Shown: positions 48,106-59,000 of the stretch, piece by piece
How the letters are laid out: each line of letters opens with the position of its first letter
Position numbering within the stretch: the first letter of the stretch is position 1
DNA from: Trametes villosa
Taxonomy: Eukaryota; Basidiomycota; Agaricomycetes; Polyporales; Polyporaceae
Direction: 5' to 3'
Assembly: GCA_002964805.2 (NCBI GenBank)
Contig: PUDQ02000084.1
Coordinates: 372,001-436,000, forward strand
Length of the DNA: 64,000 nucleotides
Program-made: the position numbers and the translations under genes
Notes under the pieces: model-generated
Databases searched by the model: none
Told to the model about the DNA's origin: nothing
What the model saw: only the letters and a program-made list of their open reading frames with translations

Positions 48106-48526
48106 GTACTGAGCGCCGGGGGCAGCTCGGGGGCTTGTATCATACATGCGCGGTTGTTCTTGGAGGAGGCGGGACGCGGGGTCGTGTTGGATAGAGTAAA
48201 ATAGCCTGTCGGGTATTCAACATAATCCGGCCCTCCCAGACGTTCAACATCTCTGGGTCGTACATCTGTATTAGTAGATTCCACTCACTATCGTCGCTCT
48301 GAGAAATATACACTGCTGTACAGATACATGTTTGTTTGACCAGGGCCCCACTATGCACAGGAACACTGCACGTCTCTAAAAGCCTCTTATCAGAACGAAG
48401 GGTGCCGAGGGAACAGGGAGACGGAACGGGTACTACGGAGGGTCGTTTGGACATAAAAAGAAAAACAGAACATATACAGACGTATGTACCTTGCCCGGTT
48501 GAGAGGTTGGAACGGCAAAAGCTTGC
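48106..48526. other. 3' flank of SHMT
   Basis: A 421-bp stretch between the SHMT stop and the tRNA gene. It should hold the SHMT 3' UTR and sequence downstream of the tRNA terminator. No other feature was recognised. Confidence 0.5.
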
Positions 48527-48609
48527 TGCCCCAGTGAGGCTCGAACTCACGACCTTCCGATTGCGACTGAGTAACAGTCGGACGCTGTAACCAACTCAGC
48601 CATGGGGCA
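48527..48609 (-). tRNA. trnN-GUU: tRNA-Asn (anticodon GTT) with a ~10-nt intron
   Basis: Folds by eye into a full cloverleaf: 7-bp acceptor stem TGCCCCA/TGGGGCA, D-stem GCTG/CAGC, anticodon stem TCCGA/TCGGA with loop CTGTTA...A, variable AGGTC, and T-arm GTGAG-TTCGAGC-CTCAC. The anticodon is GTT (Asn). About 10 nt (CTCAGTCGCA) interrupt the loop one base 3' of the anticodon, the standard place for a nuclear tRNA intron. A short T-poor tail follows, so the terminator is not obvious. Confidence 0.92.
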
Positions 48610-48785
48610 CACATTGTGCTATTCATGGCATCATCCATGATCACGCAACAGCCGGGGACACGTTCATCTCTCGGAAGAATCCGGGACACGTGCCTAACGG
48701 CGTCGTGGGCGCTGTCGGGGACGAGTCGGTCGTCGCCCTCACCGTCCTGTTCAGCTCTCCGTCTTCACGCCCGGTCGCGTTCATC

Positions 48786-49307
48786 ATGCAGCCCTCTCTC
48801 ATCCGCCGTCAGCTTGGTGGCCTCGTGCCCCCCAAAGTCGCCACCCCCTCCCTCCTCGTGAGTATCCTGCTCTCCGCGCGAAATCGCGCCAGCGCAAGGG
48901 TTTTCGCTGACGGTGGGCGTGTGCGCTTTTGACAGTCCTCTGGCACGGGTGCTGGCCTCGGCCCTCTCGTGAACTTCTACTCCAAGCTCCCGAAGGGCGC
49001 CGCGCAGACGACGGCGTCGGGGGGCATCAAGGCCCGCTTCTTCAACGGCAAGAACGCGTCCGCCGCGCCCCTGCTCTTCACCATCCTCGGCATCTTCGGT
49101 CTTGGGTACACCATTGACTACCAGAGTGCGTCCATTTACCATCACCTCTTGAGTCCTCCGCTGATCGTGTTGGCCGTCATTTCTCGTGTGTGTCGGACAT
49201 TTCACACACAGTGCACCTCAGTGAGTGTTACCGTGCGATCCAATCCACCGGCATTTCTGACCGTGACCCTCCGTGTTACAGAGCACCACAAGAACCACGC
49301 TCACTAA
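48786..49307 (+). CDS. ATP17: Mitochondrial F1Fo-ATP synthase subunit f (Atp17)
   Basis: Small Fo membrane subunit in the stator/dimer region of ATP synthase. Three exons (48786-48857, 48936-49125, 49282-49307; last intron 156 nt) encode 95 aa, the usual length. The N-terminus MQPSLIRRQLGGLVPPKVATP is a presequence-like start. GPLVNFYSKLPKG and RFFNGKNASAAPLL lead into one membrane helix (LLFTILGIFGLGYTIDY), and the splice to exon 3 restores the conserved KHHKN C-terminal tail. Confidence 0.9.
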
Positions 49308-50551
49308 GCGTATACCTACCACAGCATCTGAGGAGCGATAGAGATGGCAGTACTGTATTCGGGCCGCTAAATGACAACCGTTCTGCTGTCTTCTCGCCGT
49401 TGTCAACACGCCGTCATCAACGAGCAAAGGGAATTCCCCTTCACAGCCGCAGGACTCCTCCCTCTCTAAACAATGTGTCAGGGACCTTTCAATACCCCTT
49501 TTCAAGGCGTAGAAGACGATGACCATTAACGTTTCTGACCATTAAAGCAGTCGACAGATAGCCGGTGATCGAACAAGGGCTTCGTGCGCCCATGAATGAT
49601 ATCACCAGGCGGCATGACTTTGTACTAGGTGCGCACTTCCATGCTGTTATGGATATTGTCCCTACTCTCGTAGGATATCCTTCAGGTACATGCCGGGCTG
49701 TTATGTGTTCTCTAGCTTTCTCTAGCTCGTTACTGCGGAATACCCACAGCTTTTCCGGATTCGCTCATCCTAGTCTCATGAACATAGAAGCCCGATTGGT
49801 TGATTCATCATTCTCATGCGTGCGGGATGTGGGCAAGGACTCAGAGAACTTGAGAGGGACGACGATGAGTACAGCTGCCACATGCGGCTTAGCAGGACTT
49901 GATATTCAGTGCCACTTCAGGCACCGGCGCACCTCACACTCGAAATTCTCTACTTCTACGAATCCATTTCTGGGGTACACGCCGCGATTATAAAGCCTCG
50001 ATTCCCGCTGCACCCCGCAATTTTTCGTCGTCAGAGGCGTACAATTTCTGAGACGTTCAACAGCTGTCGTTCCTCAAACCCCACATCTGCTTCCCTCCCA
50101 ACTCCTACAAAACCCGTACGACGTCTTAAAATGCTGTAAACCTCCCCTCATCGTCATCTCTTCTTATCTCTTCCGACACTTTGCGCTCAGCCAGGCTCAG
50201 CCCGGTCGCAAGCTCGAGCGTTATTAATAGGTCTAATGTGAGCACAGCCATCGGATATAAGCTTTTGTTTGTTCAGACTTTGTACGCAACGGCCCGCTTG
50301 TGCGTGGCCATTGTGTGGGTATAAGCGCCCGGACTTTGGCACTCATCCGGTTTGATTGTTTACGCACGCCACCATGCAGCATTACAAGCATTACGTTCTA
50401 GACCCCCGAACTTCTAAAAAATGCTCCATGAGGCTGACACCCGTTTTTCTCCCTTATAAAGTGCGCCTTCTTGTTCTCCGGGCTTTCCCCATCCGCTTTT
50501 CCTCCCCATCCTCCCCCCCACCTCCTCCCCACCTCCTACCTGTCTTTCACG
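49308..50551. other. Intergenic region before the chitinase gene
   Basis: 1.2 kb with no supported gene. Its right end is the chitinase promoter, with a TATAAA box at 50455. A 142-codon open frame near 49.6-50.0 kb resembles nothing I recognise. Confidence 0.55.
50455..50460 (+). promoter_or_regulatory. TATA box of the chitinase gene
   Basis: TATAAA followed by GTGCG, 97 bp before the start codon, with a CT-rich stretch (CCTCCCC...) before the ATG as in many strong fungal promoters. Confidence 0.55.
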
Positions 50552-52480
50552 ATGATCACTCCGCTCGCTCTCCTGGCGGCTCTCCCTCTCGCTTCAGTAT
50601 GGGCTGCGCCCATGTGCTCTCTCGTCCCCTCCAAGTCTGCTGCTCTGGCCGCAGCGAACCCTACTGCCGTCGGAGGCGCGAGTACCGGTTCCGGCTCGAC
50701 CTCCACCTCCACCGGCAACAGCAGCAGCGTCGGCGATGACATCGTCGCGTACACCTGGTACGCTGGCTGGCACGGGACCGAGTTCCCTCCGGAGAAGCTT
50801 AGCTGGAACAAGTACACCGCTGTCACCTATGCCTTCGCGTGAGTCCTCAGTTTGTTTCTGTCGTGTTTTGGACGTCCAGTTTGGAGGAACTGGATCGTCA
50901 CGCAGGTACATCCAGTTCCTCGACTCGTGACAAGGGGACGGATCCGTGACTAGTCACGGTTCGGTTTCTTGAGCTTCAACCACCACCACCGCTCTGTTCG
51001 CGCTGTGTTTTCGCTCCCCACATCCATATCCTAGCTGGCGGACACTGATCTGTAGACTGCTGGCTCGAGTCTTTGGTATGGGGGCAAGAAAACAAGTTCT
51101 TCGGACTTGGCCCTGGTGCAGTCTCTTCAAATTCATCCACCACCAGCGCCCTCTGCGCGTCGGTGGCTCCCCTCGTTTTCCGGCGGCTTTCATCCCCATG
51201 TCAGCCAGCTTGGAGGACCGGAGAGCGATCCGAGTATCCGGTCGATTGGCAAGTCCCCGAGCTCGTGCATCATGCACGGCCACAGAAACAGGATCTTTTC
51301 GGACCTGGTCTGCAGCCGACATAGACATCATGCTTGGATATCTGCGTGGATGCGCTCGGCTGCTGGCTTGAGCAGAAGGCTGACCATGATTTACTACAGC
51401 GTGACCACCCCCGACGTTAACGTTGTCTCCCTCGAGGCTTCCGACGAGGAGCTGCTCCCCAAGTTCGTCGACCTCGCCCACCAGAACAATGTCAAGGCGA
51501 TCCTCACCGTCGGCGGCTGGACCGGGTCCCAGTACTTCTCGTCAGCCGTCGCGACCGAGGCCAACCGGACCGCGTTTGTCAAGACGGTCCTCAACCTCGT
51601 GTCTAAGTACGACCTCGACGGGCTCGACTTCGACTGGGAGTACCCGAACAAGCAGGGCATGGGCTGCAACCTCATCTCCGACAACGACAGCCAGAACTTC
51701 CTCTCCTTCCTCCAGGCGCTCCGCGCCGACCCCGCCGGCGCGAACCTCACGCTCTCCGCCGCGACCGGCATCACGCCCTTCAACGGCCCCGACGGCACGC
51801 CGCTCGCCGACGTTTCCGCGTTCGCCGCCGCACTGGACTACGTCGCGATCATGAACTACGACATCTGGGGCTCGTGGTCGACCTCCGTCGGCCCGAACGC
51901 GCCGCTCAACGACACCTGCGCGCCCGCCGCCGACCAGCAGGGCTCCGCCGTCTCCGCCGTGAACGCATGGACCAAGGCCGGCTTCCCTGCCAACCAGCTC
52001 GTGCTCGGCGTCGCCTCCTACGGCCACAGCTTCAAGGTCGACAAGTCCGCCGCGCTCACCGCGGACAACACGCTCAACGCGTACCCCGCGTTCGACGCCG
52101 CGCAGCAGCCGCTCGGCGACTCGTGGGACGCGGACGCGCCGGCGGGCGTCGACCAGTGCGGGAACCCGTCTGCGGGCGGCCCGTCGGGAATCTTCGACTT
52201 CTGGGGGCTCATCGAGGGCGGCTTCCTGACCGCGAACGGCACCGTCGCGGACGGGATCGCGTACCGGTTCGACGAGTGCAGCCAGACGCCGTACGTGTAC
52301 AAGGCGGACACGGGCGTGATGGTGTCGTACGACGACGCGGCGTCGTTTGCGGCGAAGGGCCGCTTCATAAACGAGGCCGGCCTGCGCGGGTTCGCGATGT
52401 GGGAGGCCGCGGGCGACTCGAACGACATCCTGCTTGACGCAATCTCGAGCGCCATCGGCATTGAGGAGGTCGACTGCTAA
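50552..52480 (+). CDS. Secreted GH18 chitinase
   Basis: Endochitinase-type glycoside hydrolase family 18; cleaves beta-1,4-GlcNAc polymers during wall remodelling or nutrition. Two exons (50552-50838, 51400-52480) encode 455 aa. A signal peptide (MITPLALLAALPLASVWAAP) and a short Ser/Thr-rich linker precede the barrel, which opens with DDIVAYTWYAGWHG. ILTVGGWTGSQ is the family SxGG-like strand. The catalytic DxxDxDxE motif is DGLDFDWEYP, with acid Glu176. MNYDIWGSWS and the C-terminal GLRGFAMWEAAGD complete the active site. No chitin-binding module or GPI signal is seen. The single intron is 561 nt, far longer than its neighbours, and contains a palindrome and hairpin; it is needed to join YAFA to VTTPDVN. 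Confidence 0.94.
50884..50959. repeat. Hairpin and perfect 16-bp palindrome in the chitinase intron
   Basis: A 12-bp stem GAGGAACTGGAT/ATCCAGTTCCTC (50884-50895, 50910-50921) is followed by the perfect palindrome CCGTGACTAGTCACGG (50944-50959) and TTTCTTGAGCTTCAACCACC. A related block lies at 63846-63935. Confidence 0.75.
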
Positions 52481-53246
52481 GCGGTCTGTCCTACCTTCCC
52501 CACTTCCCCGCACGTCTCTTTCACGCTTGACGCTACACGCATGCTTTGCAAGCACCTGCGCTACGTTTGACACGACCTGCACGCTCGACGCCCCTGCTGT
52601 CACACATGCTGTATCGTTATAGGCCCCACGTTCCCTCCTCATGTCTCGCTCCCTGGTGTATCACATATCACTCTCTTGCTGGGCTTTTTGTAGCTTATAT
52701 ATTGTCGGCCGTGCTCGACGCATCGACCTAGACTTCTGTAGAATATATCAATAGACAGCGCGTCGCTGCGCATATTCTCTGAACCCAAACGCGTGCGTAT
52801 GTCAGTGCGAGGCGCAACGTACACTTCATTCGATTACGAGCATATACTAGAAGACCTATCTTCACAACAAAGCCCACGAAATGAGACAGCGATCTGGTAC
52901 ACTTCCCGCACCGCTCGCCGCTATTGGCTATGTCCGTCTACTCATAAACAGGACGTCTCCTATGTCGAGGCTGGTGCCGAATGCGGCCTCCTAAACTGCG
53001 CAAGGCGTGTCCTATCGCTCCGACCCGGCGTGCCCGAAGGACGAGAAGGATTGCAGCGTTCCTCGTCTTGCTTCCAACGGGCTGGCGGCACGCCCTGTTC
53101 CAATGCACGATTGCCTGGCGGCTGCCTGACTGCGGGACGCGAACGTCAGCCAAGGGCACACGTACCCGCTTCATGTACACACCTCCTCAAGAGCCGGCAG
53201 TGCTCAATAGCGGGTGATGTCTCGCTAGGGTCGTGGGACGCACATA
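52481..53246. other. Intergenic region between chitinase and MED22 3' ends
   Basis: 766 bp between convergent genes; 3' flanks only. A 172-codon open frame reaching into the MED22 3' end was judged spurious. Confidence 0.5.
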
Positions 53247-53925
53247 TCACGTCGGCATTGCGTTCCCGCTGTGTCCACCGGACGGCGCGCCGTCGTCTCG
53301 CTGCGAGCTGAGCAGGTCGTCGAGGAGCGCAGCGACCTTCTTCTGGGCATCGATCTTCTCCGTCTGCACCTGGCGGAGTTCGGCGTCGCGCCGCTTCGCG
53401 ATCTGCGTCTCGTCGGAGAGGAGCAGGAGAAGCTTCATGGAATGGATCGTGGACATGAGCGAGTGTGCCGCGCGGATCTGCGCAGGCGGGGAACGTTGGC
53501 GGCCGGGTATGTAGCGTGTGTTGTGGGCGGAACGGGCGCGTGCGAGAGGACGGCAGGCGGGTGAGTGCACGGACAGGAGGACGCGGGGCACGCGCACGCA
53601 CCATGGACTCTGCGCGACACTGCGCCTGGAAGGCCTCCTGCGCGATGCGGAACTTGTCCTTGTCGCCAATCTACCCCGCGTGAGCCTGCGCTGTTCGCGC
53701 ACTGAAACACACCGCGGCACGCACCGAGGCCAGGGAGACGATGTCGGCCATGCCGTCGACGAGCGTCTCGATCTCGACGTCGACCTTCTTGTTCCATTCC
53801 TCCTCGATCCCGTCGAGGTACTCGTTCGAGCTCTGGTCGACGAGGGGCTGCGCGGCGCGCTGGAGCAGCTTCGCGGTCGGCAGCGCGGAAGGGCGCGAGA
53901 CGTCGGTTTGGGGTCCGTCGGCCAT
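53247..53925 (-). CDS. MED22: Mediator complex subunit 22 (Srb6/Surf5)
   Basis: Head-module subunit of Mediator, linking activators to RNA polymerase II. Three exons (53925-53725, 53670-53602, 53477-53247) encode 166 aa. Family features: N-terminal NEYLDGIEEEWNKKVDVEIE followed by the DGMADIVSLAS segment, the DKFRIAQEAFQAQ helix, and AAHSLMSTIHSMKLLLLLSDE followed by a long coiled-coil helix (RRDAELRQVQTEKIDAQKKV). Short Gly/Ser-rich C-terminal tail. All splices are in phase. Confidence 0.93.
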
Positions 53926-54740
53926 GATACTGGCAAAGTCAGATGTTCAGAGTGACTGCCTGGACCTATTAGGCACTCTCAGCAGTTCTCCGGTCGGTTA
54001 AAGACTTTGAGTGCAAGCTCAGCCACAACGCGTGGTGGACGGGAGAGAAGGGCGGAAAGCGGGCGTCAATTGAGCATGGCGGCGCCAAGACGTTTGTAGC
54101 GCTCATGCTTCCGACCGGCGATCCCTGTTCTTGTGCTCTCACCTCCGACTAGATCTCCACGACAGCTACTTACCTCGTCGACTTACGGAGTACTGCATGG
54201 CTGCTCGGTATGAAGAATGCGATGTACCCTGACATACTGCATTTCCTGAACTACTTCAATCCGAATCCGACGTCGACTCGCGCAACGCAACGTTGTGAAC
54301 GGGCGAGTTACTCGTTGGCCCTCTGCACGAGTCTGCAGTAAGCTGTCACCCGGAAGCAGTTCGGGAATGTATGGTGTCTGCAGAGACTCTGCGGAGGCAG
54401 TGACGCGACCGTGCGGCATCGGAAAAGGCTGTTCACCTCGACGTCTCACCTTGAGCAGGCTGCAGTCTTCGCCATTCCCGATCGGATACTGGTAATATCA
54501 GTGTACGTTGCCCGCAGCTAATTGACTCTTTTCTACATATGTACGCTATCGCTCGGAGGAGGGCCGTCTCGGCGGGACGTACGCGCGTCCGTGTGGCATC
54601 CTTGATCCAGCGAGTTCGACGGTAGTATAAGAGGAGCCTGACACGACGATTGAGGGTTACACGTCTCAGAGCAAGTCTGCCCTCCAACCTCCCAGCATCT
54701 CCTCTCGCCTTCACCAAACGTCTTCATCGTACATCGCACC
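53926..54740. other. Divergent promoter region between MED22 and the Rossmann protein gene
   Basis: 815 bp, no supported gene. A TATAAG at 54625 may serve the rightward gene 116 bp downstream. Confidence 0.5.
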
Positions 54741-55590
54741 ATGCGTCTTATCATCACTGGCGTTACTGGAGTCGGTACGTGCATTTCTTTCACATGCAAC
54801 TATAGCTGTGCTCATTTGGTGTTCATTCTAGCCGGCCTTGCCGCGTACCGTGCTGCTGTAGCAGATGCTGCGATCGATTCCATCACCGTCCTCAGTCGAC
54901 GGCCCGTTCCCTCCTGGGCAAAGCTGCCTCCACAAGCCGTCACGAAGACCAACACCATCCTGCACCAAGACTTCAAAACCTATCCCGCCGACCTTGCGAA
55001 GCAGCTCGCGGAACACGATGGACTCATATGGGCCCTGGGCAGGAGCTCGGTCGGCATGTCGGAGGCACAGTACACGGAGCTCACGTACGAGTACACCATG
55101 TCCGCCGCACGCGCACTTAAGGACGCTGGGGCGGGATCTGAGGAGCGACCCTTCCGGTTCGTCTTCGTCAGCGGAGAGCACGCCGACCCTACAGGAGAGT
55201 CTCGGCAAGCATGGGCTCGTATCAAGGTTCGTGCACGGCGATTTCGTTCTCTCAGTGTGGAAGCGCGTCTGACCCTCGTCTCCTCGGCAGGGACGCGTCG
55301 AGCGCGAGCTGCCCGAGCTCTTCCAGGGCACTCATCTGAAGGCGTACGTCTACCGCCCGGGCTACTTCTTCCCGTCGAACAAGCACCCCGAAGACCGACG
55401 GAACCAGCGGGGTCTCGTCTTGCGAGCCCTGGATACCCTGCTGGGGCCTGTCTTTGCCGCAGTAGTCCCTGACAACTACACCCCCGTGGAGGATCTGGGC
55501 CGCTTCGTGGTGGAACTGGCGAAAGGGCGATGGCCCGACCGGGAGCTGTTCCGCAACGCGGACATGCGGAGGTTGATCAACGAGCTTTGA
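54741..55590 (+). CDS. NAD(P)-binding Rossmann-fold protein (atypical SDR/NmrA-like)
   Basis: Three exons (54741-54774, 54832-55226, 55291-55590) encode 242 aa. The N-terminus MRLIITGVTGVAGLAAYRAA has the GxxGxxG dinucleotide-binding loop, completed across the first intron. SITVLSRRPVPSW, GLIWALGRSSVG and FRFVFVSGEHADPTG follow the pattern of small HTATIP2/NmrA-like proteins. YVYRPGYFFPS takes the place of the usual substrate-side strand. The classical SDR YxxxK pair is not evident, so catalysis is uncertain; it may be a redox sensor or an atypical reductase. Confidence 0.8.
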
Positions 55591-56089
55591 GGATGTGGGA
55601 CCTGTGTCGATGCTTATACCCATACCTTATCCTGTTTCAAAGTGATGGACGCTCCTTATGGCGGTCGCTTGTATATGCCACGGATTGAAACATGCTTGAA
55701 CGCCGTCATGTCGAGCTGTAGAGCTCAATTCGCGAGGACGAAATAAGAGGGTGAGGGATCGAACTGGGACTCGGTGAGATAAGATTAGATGGAGATCAAC
55801 AATCTCCGGGACAAGGCCCGTGGGCGTCTCTGTGCACGATCGACGTTGCGGGCAGCGCAAACTCAGCCACCGCTCTCTTTCCTCTTCCACTCCGGCCTTC
55901 CTCCAGTACCGCGCCCCCAAGTTCTAACGCCGTACTTCGGCGGAAAGAAAAGCTTCTTACTTTTGCTTTTGGAAACCGGTGGCGGACATCCGGCGCTACG
56001 TACGGTGCGCAGCGTTCCCGTCAATCGCAAGTCGTGCTGAGACCGACCCTCTGTTATTTGCCAGGCGGTGACATCCTCTGTAGTCCACC
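55591..56089. other. Intergenic region before SIN3
   Basis: 499 bp holding the 3' flank of the Rossmann protein gene and the SIN3 promoter. No other feature was recognised. Confidence 0.5.
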
Positions 56090-59000
56090 ATGGACGCACA
56101 CGAAAGCAACATGGAGGGAGCAAGCTCGACACCGAACGCAGGTGCAAGCGGTTCTGGCTCAGGACCCAAAGGACATCCCATGGGCAGCCGGCCTCCTTCC
56201 CCGCATCACTCTCAACCCATTAAGCCTTCCGACGCAGACCTCCAAACACCTATCGGAGACGGGGCCCAAGCAGGAGGGCCTGACTATGCTGGTGCAGGAG
56301 GTGCGTTATACGCTGCTGTTCGGCTCTCCGCGCGTTCTGAGAGTTCCCTACTTCCCCAGGTTCCGACAGGCCACTCAACGTCAGCGACGCCCTGAGCTAC
56401 CTTGACCAGGTCAAGATGCAGTTCTCCGAGCTTCCAGACGTGTACAACAAGTTTTTGGATATCATGAAGGACTTCAAGAGCCAGCTGTGAGCGGTTTTGG
56501 CGCATTCGTTGCGAGAAAGGTGTTGACCTGTGCACACGCGTAGCATCGACACACCAGGCGTCATTGAGCGCGTATCCAACCTCTTCCACGGACATCCATC
56601 CCTCATTCAAGGATTCAACACCTTCCTTCCCGCGGGCTACCGGATCGAGACCACATCCCACCCAGACCCCAACTACATCACCGTCACAACCCCCGCGGGT
56701 ACCACAACCCAAGCCACCAACAGCGTGTTCAACTACGGTGGAACAGATAACGCCCCAGAACCCGCACCTCCCGCTGCTCATGAGCCAGATCCGCCCATCG
56801 TGTCCCAGGAAACGCTGAAACCCGCATTGGACTACGTCACCAGGGTCAGGACGCGGTACGCAAACGAGCCCGAGATGTACAGGAAGTTCCTGTCCATCCT
56901 CTCGGACTCCTCTGGCACGATGCAGGATCACAAGGATATCCGGGGGATGGAATCGTGGTCGGTGGCGTGCCTGTCGGCCAAGTACCCTCAAGGCGAGACA
57001 CTGCGCAAGATCGGCGTATTGCTCCAGGACGCGCCGGATCTTATGCGGGACTTCATTCAATTCTTGCCGGACGAGCAGACTCAGAAGGACGAACTCGCGC
57101 GCGTCGCCAAACTCGAAGAGCAGAGGAAGGCCGCCGAGCCGAAGTCTAAGAGAGGTGGCGACGGGCACGCGTCGTCTTCCGCGGCTGTACCGCAGAAGCG
57201 GAAGAGGAAAGCTGCTGACCGTGACAAGGAGAAAGAGCCTGCAGCGAAGGGCAGTGCCAACAAGGTATGTACTTATTCTGGCATATGAGTCGCTTCTCGG
57301 ATACTGACGATTCATGCAGAAGACGAAAGTGCAAGCATCTAGCGAGGCACCTTCGCCCGCTCTCGCTCAGCGACAAGCTGTCCCCCCGCCTTCACCTCCC
57401 CGCGCACCGCCCCAACCGCCCCCACAGGGCTTCTATCCCCATCACCAACAGCCGATGCCTCTTCCCCAGCCCATCCCGCAGCCTATTCAGCAGTCAAACT
57501 CGCTTCATCCGAGCGACGACCGACATTTCTTCGAGCGCGTCAAGCGCATGCTCGACAACCGGGAGACGTACAACGAGTTCTTGAAGCTCGTCAACCTGTT
57601 CACGCAGGACATCATCAACACGACTCGGCTTGTGCGCGAGGCCCGGTCGTTCCTCGGGGATGGCGAGCTGTTGGCACAGTTCAAGGCTATCTTGGGCTGG
57701 GACGAGCGTAAGGAGTGGATAGCAGCAGAGGAAGAGGCGTGGACTCGCCCGATGGGCGCGCTGGACCGACCCAGCCGTGAACAACTGCACACGCGCTACG
57801 GCAGTTACAGGAAGCTCCCTGCTCACGTACGTGCCGGCTGATTCAGTACCACTTATTACTGTCAGACTGACATTCCCATAGGAGGTCCATGTACAATGCT
57901 CTGGCCGCGACGATATGTGCAACTCGGTGCTCAACGACGAGTGGATCTCACAGCCCACGTTTGCGAGCGAAGATGCAGGGTTCATCGCGCACAAGAAGAA
58001 CATCTACGAAGAAGCACTGCACCGGAGCGAAGAAGAGCGCCACGAGTACGACTTCCACATCGAAGCCATCCACCGCACGATCCAGGTCCTAGAGCCCCTG
58101 AACAACAAGATCGCGCAGCTCACCCCCGAGGAGCGCGCCAACTTCAAGCTCAAGCCCAACCTCGGCGGCGTCGGGAAGGCGATCCACCAGCGCGTGATCA
58201 AGAAGATCTACGGGCGCGACCCCGGGCTCGAGGTCTGGACGGCGATGCAGGAGGTGCCCGCGACGGCGATCCCGGTCGTGCTCACCCGCCTCAAGCAGAA
58301 GCACGAGGAGTGGAAGCGCGCGCAGCGCGAGTGGGACAAGGTCTGGCGCGAGGTCGACCTGCGCAACTACCACAAGTCGCTCGACCACCAGGCGGTCACG
58401 TTCAAGGCCGCGGACAAGAAGGCGATCACGCAGAAGGCGTTCGTGTCCCAGATCGAGGCCGCGCGCGACGAGCAGCGCGTGAAGCGTGCGTCGCTCATCG
58501 ACCCGCTGTTCGCGCGCACGAAGCCGCGCCACCAGCTCGAGTTCGTGGTGGAGGACGTGGCGGTGCTCCAGGACACGCTCAAGCTTTCGTTCTCGTTCCT
58601 CGACCGCACCCAGGGCCAGATTGCACTTGCCGATCGGAAGAAGATCGAGACGTTCCTCCGGTCGTTCGTTCCGCTCTTCTTCATGCTCGACCCTGCCGCG
58701 TTCAACGCTGCGTTCGTTGCGCATCACGAGACTGTCGACGGTGATGTGGAATTCGACAACGGCGCCGAAGATGTTGAGATGAACGGCAATGGTGGAAGCA
58801 GCTCCAGGTCCAGGAATAAGAAGGGCGGAGGTGGCAATGCCGGCGATCTGCGGAAGCGGTTGCTGAAGAGCGAACAGGCGAAGTCCAGCCGTCGTACAAG
58901 GGCCCAGGAGGCTGCTTCTCCGACACCATCGCGTTTCGCATCTCCAGTGCCCTCTGATGGTATGCAGGTCGACGGCGAGCCTGTCAGGGGAGAGAACGGT

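Noticed and set aside
49565..49993. 142-codon plus-strand frame between ATP17 and chitinase
   Set aside because: No recognisable motif, splice context or repeat; expected by chance in 1.2 kb of intergenic DNA.
52793..53311. 172-codon plus-strand frame downstream of the chitinase
   Set aside because: It overlaps the well-supported MED22 last exon on the other strand and resembles no family.
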